NCBI GenBank assembly: GCA_033557675.1
Contig: JAWQRM010000579.1
Span: forward strand, 1-21,266
Direction of reading: 5' to 3'
DNA from: Coptodactyla brooksi
Lineage: Eukaryota > Arthropoda > Insecta > Coleoptera > Scarabaeidae
DNA length: 21,266 nucleotides
Shown: piece by piece, positions 16,300-21,266 of the stretch
Layout: every line of letters starts with the position of its first letter
Position numbering within the stretch: position 1 is the first letter of the stretch
Notes under the pieces: generated by a model
The model's input: the letters and a program-made list of their open reading frames with translations, nothing else
Database searches by the model: none
What the model was told of the DNA's origin: nothing
Position numbers and translations under genes: made by a program

Positions 16300-16985
16300 C
16301 TATGCATTATACAATCTAATTATAAAATCTCAGTATATTATAGTTTATATATGCATTCTAACATAGCTAACACTTTATTGTACGGTCGTGAACGTTCTGT
16401 ATTGAATACTATTTTGCAGGATGGATTTTGTAGGACCACATTGATCGGTAGCTCTCTCTGAGGGTTATGCTGGAGCCTATGCTCGGAAAGCGACTGATGC
16501 TGTGTGAAAATATAGAAACAAATATTTTATCTCCAAACTTAAGATAAAGGTTTGCATGTAAATTCGCCTTTCGTAACTCTAAATCTCATTCAATTCACTC
16601 ACGAATAACAAGAGCAATCCAGATCAGCGAAAATAACAGTCAAGGGATTGGGCCCGATGAAATTACAATTGCTAACGTGCTATCAACCACAGAATCAGTG
16701 TAGAAAGCGTGAAATTACTTAAAAATGTATCCAATAATATATTGATAATTGATAAAGACTATGGAATTATATCATTTAACCCCCCTCCGTATAATTTAAT
16801 AGACAAATAAATGCAAATACGGGAATGCATAAGATTCACGGCTATTGGTTTAGAAAAGATCCAACCAGAACAAAATATGCACTTCAAAGTCTGCATTGGT
16901 TACGCTAAAAAGTAGGGTAACATCTTGTTACCGGCCTCTACATAGTATATAATAGAACGGACAGTCTTTTAAGTCTTTTATCTCA
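16300..16985. other. No recognised gene
   Basis: A pyrimidine-rich acceptor-like string (TACTATTTTGCAG) near 16408-16420 is followed by a short open run (DGFCRTTLIGSSL then stop) in one frame. Another frame reads SVALSEGYAGAYARKATDAV (about 16449-16508). Neither is recognised. The stretch before 16990 probably includes the 3' untranslated part of a PLE, since a hammerhead relic follows; it contains a small hairpin, GGTAACATCTTGTTACC, near 16917. Confidence 0.35.
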
Positions 16986-16989
16986 GGTG

Positions 16990-17032
16990 GCTCCAGATGA
17001 GACCGGCTTGGTCGACGAAACGTACGTCGAGC
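16990..17032 (+). ncRNA. Hammerhead ribozyme relic with mutated first core
   Basis: GCTC (16990-16993) pairs with GAGC (17029-17032) as stem I. The first core reads CAGATGA instead of CTGATGA, a change at an invariant position. GACC and GGTC can pair around GGCTT. GAAA (17017-17020) is intact and is followed by CGTACGTC, which gives a short stem III and a GTC cleavage triplet. Downstream sequence (TTTTGGTGAAGTGGC) resembles that after the hammerhead at 13894 (TTTTGGCGTAGTGTGAC), so both derive from one PLE subfamily. No protein-coding PLE part is recognised nearby. Expected to be inactive. Confidence 0.6.
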
Positions 17033-17497
17033 AATTATTGTTTTGGTGAAGTGGCAATCAATGTTCCTGTTGTTATATGGCCTGCTTGCTGCTCCAACTT
17101 GAATATATTTAGCCATGTTTGTGTGTTAATTAATATACTTGTAAAAATTATTTATTTTGACTGTTATAGCCTTTGTATATTATGAATGTGCCACCCCTAT
17201 TAAAAAAAACTAGTATTCCTTCTGTTCTAAACTATGACGTACATTTCAAATTGATCATTTATTAAACCTGAATATATGTTTTTAAATATAAACCATAATT
17301 TTGGACGCAGGAAGTACAATATAAATATGATTCACCTAGAAAAAATTATCCTTTTCAAAATTTCAATTTTTCTCCAAAATATTCAAAGGACTTCTAATAA
17401 TAAGTAAACTTTCATTTAACTCAAGTGTGCAGCTTTCAAGAGTCTCCGTTCCTTACAATAATTTTCCTCTGTGTGCCATGGTCTTTTTCCGTCACAG
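17033..17497. other. AT-rich stretch ending in a candidate splice acceptor
   Basis: No gene is recognised. The first 60 bases are probably PLE 3' sequence. The end is pyrimidine-rich (CCATGGTCTTTTTCCGTCACAG, acceptor at 17496-17497). Open frames on either strand here are short and without family features. Confidence 0.4.
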
Positions 17498-17536
17498 AAA
17501 CGACTCGACGACCCACAGGTATTCGACCATCAATAA
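17498..17536 (+). CDS. Candidate 3'-terminal coding exon
   Basis: After the acceptor TTTTTCCGTCACAG the phase-0 frame reads KRLDDPQVFDHQ and a TAA stop (17534-17536). This is compatible with the phase-0 donor of the 81-bp exon ending at 5596, which would make this the end of the same protein after an intron of about 12 kb. An AATAAA polyadenylation-type signal at 17829-17834 would give a 3' UTR of about 300 bases, richer in G+C than the surroundings. Alternatives are an 85-bp exon ending before GTACGG at 17583 in another frame (NDSTTHRYSTINNGKIPP and on), or no exon. No other exon was found between them. This is inference. Confidence 0.25.
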   Translation, partial: KRLDDPQVFDHQ

Positions 17537-17828
17537 TGGAAAAATTCCGCCCTCTTACCGAGCACATATAAATTCTCAAAAGGTACGGTTATGTGCGCAG
17601 CATTCCATTGCATTCCGCCAACGTTGGATTCCAAATGGGATTAATTTAAAATTCATTAATGCTCCGCCATTCGGAGAGACGCATTGGACAACCGCACGTT
17701 CGAAAATTAAAAAGGAGAAGTGCCAATAACGGTAAGGAAGGGACTGAATTGTTGTTTCCTTCACAGTCGAGCTACATTGATAAAATTGTTTTTGAGTACC
17801 AAAGTTGTTTAATGTACTGTCTTATACG

Positions 17829-17834
17829 AATAAA
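17829..17834 (+). promoter_or_regulatory. Possible polyadenylation signal AATAAA
   Basis: AATAAA is followed by a T- and GT-rich stretch (TTTTGTTTTTGAATGACATTG), as downstream polyadenylation elements tend to be. It is meaningful only if the candidate terminal exon at 17498 is real; AATAAA is common by chance in such AT-rich DNA. Confidence 0.2.
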
Positions 17835-17839
17835 TTCAA

Positions 17840-18807
17840 TTTTGTTTTTGAATGACATTGTATAGTATAAACAATTATGGTTTTAAATGGAAAAGTACTA
17901 TATTTAAATAACAAAAGTTTAATATATTTAATTCATTTGCAATAAGATCGTGTACAACTCTGTCACTGCACTCTTTTTATGGATAATATTAGAATTATTG
18001 CATAAAATGCAGATAAATGGTTAGCCTCTTCAATGGTTTTGAAAATTTGGAATTACCTTATGGAAAAATAATTATTTACATAGACTTAGTTTTTTGCTTT
18101 TATTGAGCTGGTTTGATGTGAATTGTTAAGAGTGCATTTACGTTGCAAACGATAATAGTTTGCTGACAAATATTATAAAATTCCAAGCAATATTAAATGT
18201 ATCATTTTTTTTGTAATAAAATATTTAAATTACGCAGGTATGATATTGTCCTACAGCAATCCTTGAATGTTACAGCAGATTATTGCTATAATATCATAGT
18301 ATATTTTATTCATAACAACAATTTTTCCAATTATCCAATTACTATAATAGTCACGCGATATAAAAATCACATCAATGCTGACATTAAAATATTCAATGTA
18401 ACAAATAATATATTATTAACATTGCTTAACGTTTGTTACCAGCCGAATTTTACTATGTTGAAGACCAACATATTTTTTGTTTGTTATTTTTAATTAACAT
18501 AATATGCATTAGTGGAGAAATCAATTTCTACAGAATGTAGAAGATCTCATTCCCAATGTTTTGCGGTCACGGCCCACGATAAATTGTAATGATTGATGTA
18601 CAAACTGATGTTCGAATCACAAAAGTGGACTGTTTGGATTTTATTGATTTTACTTATATGGATTTTACTTCAGGGTGCGCTGAATGGTTTATGGTAATGA
18701 ACAATGGTCTTTTTATTCCTGGGAACTATCTGGGTGTTCCGGGGTCGTCTTATCCTTGACGGAAAAGTAAATAGCTCGTATCTCTGGCCAAATAGGTGTT
18801 GTTTATG
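17840..18807. other. AT-rich stretch, no gene seen
   Basis: A 98-codon open stretch at 18197-18493 is very rich in Asn, Ile, Phe and Tyr, as random AT-rich DNA gives, and has no family features. A somewhat GC-richer part at about 18660-18800 was not recognised. Confidence 0.45.
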
Positions 18808-19075
18808 TATTGGGTTATTCGGAAAGAATATATTAAATATTTTATGTGATTACATATTCACCATTTTGGTCCAACACCTTTTGCCATCTTTCTGGCAGCA
18901 GCATGACCCCATACTCATAATACTTCTGATCCTTGCTGGCAAAAAAACTGAGTTTAGAAAAATTTTGTGGAGGCCAAAACAAGTAATAATCGGAAGGTGC
19001 CAGATCTGGAGAATATGGTGAGTGTGGTAGTACATCCCATCCAAGCTTTTGGCGAGTTACCAAACTGGATTTTCT
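18808..19075 (-). mobile_element. 3' end fragment of a mariner element (mellifera-type)
   Basis: A terminal-repeat-like TTGGGTTATTCGGAAAG starts at 18810, preceded by TA (18808-18809), and the transposase C-terminus lies on the minus strand just inside it, as expected for the 3' end of a mariner. The other end is missing: similarity stops near 19075, so roughly three quarters of the element have been lost. Confidence 0.7.
18842..19075 (-). pseudogene. Mariner transposase, C-terminal fragment
   Basis: The minus-strand frame reads SSLVTRQKLGWDVLPHSPYS, then PDLAPSDYYLFWPPQNF, and ends with ASKDQKYYEYGVMLLPERWQ followed by KVLDQNGEYVIT. YSPDLAPSDYYLF is the signature around the third catalytic Asp of mariner (D,D34D) transposases. 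A stretch of about 15-20 residues between QNF and DQK, where the family has a loop, is reduced. The normal LVTRQKLLELGW region lacks two residues. The N-terminal DNA-binding domain and the first two catalytic Asp are absent, so it cannot be active. The motif style fits the mellifera subfamily. Confidence 0.85.
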
Positions 19076-19779
19076 ATTGATCAATTTCTGGATTTTTCTC
19101 TATTGGTCAATTCTGGCCTTTTCTGTTTGATTGAATCATACAATTTCTCCAGTTGATGACAGTGCACTTCAGAAGTGAAATTTTGAAAATTTTGCAAAAT
19201 TTAGAAAATTTTTTTTATTTTTTTTTCATTTTTGCAAAAATTTAATTTTGGAAACCAGTTTTGGCACTGGCATTCTGTCAATACATCGTCGCATAATTTT
19301 TTTCTCACTTTAACGGCATTTCTACGTTTTTTGCAATAAAAAAGCAAAATGTGCAATCCGAAACAAATACAAAATAAAATTTACAATACAATACAATACA
19401 AGCATTAATCATACAAGCACAATAAAAAATTTTTGCAATGTTCTTTTATACAATATGTCAATACGCAGCCGACGTGTTCAATTTAAAGTTATAAGGCTGA
19501 ATATGCAACATATGTACAACTTTAGAATCACTTATATTAAATACTCAGCAAAACGTGATTAATAATTCTGAATATGTCTACCGTGACTTAACAATCCCCA
19601 GGATATGTTAGATTCTTAGGATTCTTGATATTATCTTGACTAGCACGCTTTAGTGGCTCTAAATAAATTACAACCTTAGGTTTCCAACATGCGGTTTCTT
19701 TTTGATTCCTTGCTTAGTATGTGATTTTATTCCTAGCATCTCAAAATCTCATATGTCTATGTTTATTAGGCACCATGTT
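19076..19779. other. Low-complexity A/T-rich stretch
   Basis: About 19180-19255 consists of GAAATTTTG and AAAATTTT words and homopolymer T runs. A short (ACAAT)n run lies near 19383-19401. No gene or element is recognised. Confidence 0.6.
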
Positions 19780-19968
19780 TTACTTCCAGTGTTCAAAACT
19801 AATTTTGGCATTAATCGGGACCAGAAAACGTAGCAGCGTCACATCAATTACCATCCGGAAATTTTCGATTATAACCAAATTACGAACGTCAGTCGCCAGT
19901 CTGCTGGCCGGGATTGGGATGGGACAGAACTGGCTTGTCGTCGAATTAAAATACGTTCCCACTAATGG
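19780..19968 (-). CDS. Candidate 3'-terminal coding exon on the minus strand
   Basis: On the minus strand a strong pyrimidine tract and acceptor (CATCCCTCCTTCCGTATTTTCAG, shown here only as a motif with its AG at 19970-19969) precedes 62 codons and a TAA stop. The frame starts PLVGTYFNSTTSQFCPIPIP, continues ASRLATDVRNLVIIENFRM and ends FLVPINAKISFEHWK. An AATAAA signal lies at 19767-19762, 12 bases past the stop. G+C content is higher than in the flanks. I do not recognise the protein, the + strand of the same segment is also open for 83 codons, and the 3' UTR would be unusually short. No upstream exon was identified. It might instead be an unknown transposon piece. Confidence 0.3.
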   Translation of the reverse strand, partial: PLVGTYFNSTTSQFCPIPIPASRLATDVRNLVIIENFRMVIDVTLLRFLVPINAKISFEHWK

Positions 19969-19980
19969 CTGAAAATACGG

Positions 19981-20664
19981 AAGGAGGGATGACGTGGATA
20001 TAATTAGAACCCTACGCAGGTGGCTTGTCAGTAAGATTCCGGACTTGTCAGAAAAATTAATTATATTAATTCATTAAAGTATGTATTTATGAAATTTCGC
20101 TGAATGTACTGATAGGCAACTTTCCTCCTTTTTGAGCAAGTCAAAAGTGTTAGAAAAAGGATGTCTTTATAACCTACAAGATAAATCATCCTTTCGTGTA
20201 ATTTCTCTAAAATAAGTATTTTATTTCAACAGATTTATAGTAAATAATAAGTTACTATTAAGTATTTACTATTAGTAGTTAATAATAGTAATTAGTTAGT
20301 AGGTATTAAAAATACTGGAAAGAATAATTAATTTAGTATTTTAGTTAACTAACGTAGATAGTATTCAATCAAGTTACTCAACATTAACTCTGTTGCCATA
20401 CATAAATTTCTGGAATTATGCCTTAAAAGAATAATTTTTCAGTTAAAACAGAAATCCATAATAACAGAACATTTCATATAACATAACAGGTATGTTACAC
20501 AGGACTTTAAGAAATGTCCAAGTCCCACGTGATCAAATCCAGATTCTTGTTCAGAACAGAAGGTACAGAACGAATAAACAAATTAAATACAATAATAAAA
20601 TAATTGTAAATAAACAAACTACGATAAATAAATGTTTATCGCAGTTTGATAGTATTGTAATATT
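19981..20664. other. AT-rich stretch, no gene seen
   Basis: Around 20230-20330 is a run of TTAGTA/TACTAA-like words with partial self-complementarity (TTACTATTA with TAATAGTAA). No coding frame with family features is seen. Confidence 0.5.
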
Positions 20665-20691
20665 TGTGTGTGTGTGTGTGTGTGTGTGTGT
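20665..20691 (+). repeat. (TG)n microsatellite, 13.5 units
   Basis: An uninterrupted TG dinucleotide run of 27 bases. It creates artificial C-V and T-H repeats in open frames on both strands, which are not genes. Confidence 0.98.
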
Positions 20692-21266
20692 CACTAAAAA
20701 ATAACGAGATTTCAAACATAGACGTTCGTGAACTGAGTACTGTTTCGTTATTCGAACGTTGGTTGCGGTCACATGATACAAAACATTTATAAAACCCCTG
20801 TGCAGTATAATACAGGGATGTCAAATGATCAAAAGCAATGCGGCAAAATTAAAACTACTATCAAAATCTACAACATTCTTACCTAGAGTTCATAATTGAT
20901 AAATAATTTAACAGATAAATCTAATCAACTACAATAAATGTAGGCGCAAACATTCAAGATTTACAAACTTACCAAATTAAATTACAAAATCAATTACCCT
21001 AAATGTCCTCTAATAATGAAAAAATAAGAGCACATTGATATCAGTTGGAGAATTTACATTATTGCCATCTCTATTAATGTAATAATTCTTAATTAAACTG
21101 GAGTTCTTATCAGCTATTATTATATTATAATGCCTAAATACATTAGTTGTGGTATCCATTTGTTCTACATTTCTACCGTTGTTACCTATTTGAACATCTG
21201 TTTGGATGCTACTGTTTGTGAATAGCATTTATTTCAATAAATATTGCGGGTATATTTTCACAAGGA
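20692..21266. other. AT-rich stretch to the end of the window, no gene seen
   Basis: GTAAG-type donors occur on the minus strand at about 20887 and 20970 (ACTTACC and CTTACCTAG in + orientation), but no matching open exon with an acceptor could be defined. A 72-codon minus-strand stretch at 21010-21228 has no family features. Confidence 0.4.

Noticed and set aside
17576..17865. Overlapping ORFs on both strands downstream of the candidate terminal exon
   Set aside because: They overlap each other in different frames, show no family motif, and fit a 3' UTR or chance in a GC-richer stretch.
18197..18493. 98-codon ORF
   Set aside because: Composition (Asn, Ile, Tyr, Phe) is what random AT-rich DNA gives; there is no domain, splice context or neighbour supporting it.
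18704..19021. 105-codon plus-strand ORF
   Set aside because: Its second half is antisense to the mariner transposase fragment, and the first half has no recognisable features.
20492..20824. Several overlapping ORFs around the TG repeat
   Set aside because: They exist because (TG)n/(CA)n lacks stops. Flanking residues show no family features.

Overview
The window looks like AT-rich, gene-poor nuclear DNA of an arthropod, most likely an insect. The evidence is long intergenic or intronic AT-rich stretches, candidate spliced exons rather than long ORFs, and decayed transposons of kinds common in arthropods: Penelope-like elements (PLEs) with GIY-YIG endonuclease and hammerhead-ribozyme relics, a mellifera-type mariner, Tc1/mariner relatives with a DUF4817-type N-terminus, and a LINE fossil. 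No intact protein-coding gene is visible. Most long ORFs are repeat translations or transposon debris.

Layout. 1-950: a short GC-rich block, then unannotated AT-rich DNA and a tRNA-like relic (953-1023). 1098-3411: a PLE whose 3' half is present as two inverted arms around a reverse transcriptase core, each arm with a hammerhead relic. 4110-4590: a minus-strand LINE reverse transcriptase fossil. 5516-5596: a well-formed 81-bp candidate internal exon on the + strand. 6290-6560: an N-terminal transposase relic. 6651-9644: a second PLE locus, with an inverted 3' arm, about 1 kb of 9-bp minisatellite, then RT, GIY-YIG and hammerhead on the + strand. A 34-bp piece of PLE is embedded in the satellite.

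10595-11542: a fold-back MITE with TA flanks, whose arms are 20-bp tandem arrays in opposite orientation. 11830-12230: a GC-rich block with a TATA-like box. 13753-14446: a tiny MITE, a hammerhead relic fused to a truncated PLE endonuclease fragment, and a second, better-paired hammerhead. 15016-16299: a long-TIR Tc1/mariner-type transposon with a broken transposase. 16990-17032: another hammerhead relic. 17498-17536: a candidate 3'-terminal exon (+). 18808-19075: the C-terminal end of a mariner (-). 19780-19968: a candidate 3'-terminal exon (-). 20665-20691: a (TG)n microsatellite.

The strongest theme is the PLE system. Five hammerhead-like cores are seen at three PLE loci plus one isolated site, at different stages of decay. 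Both larger PLE loci have the same head-to-head inverted arrangement, which is known for Penelope elements. The two PLE loci and the fold-back MITE all pair inverted arms with tandem repeats or palindromes. The window may lie in the intron of a large host gene on the + strand, but that rests only on the 81-bp exon and its splice signals.
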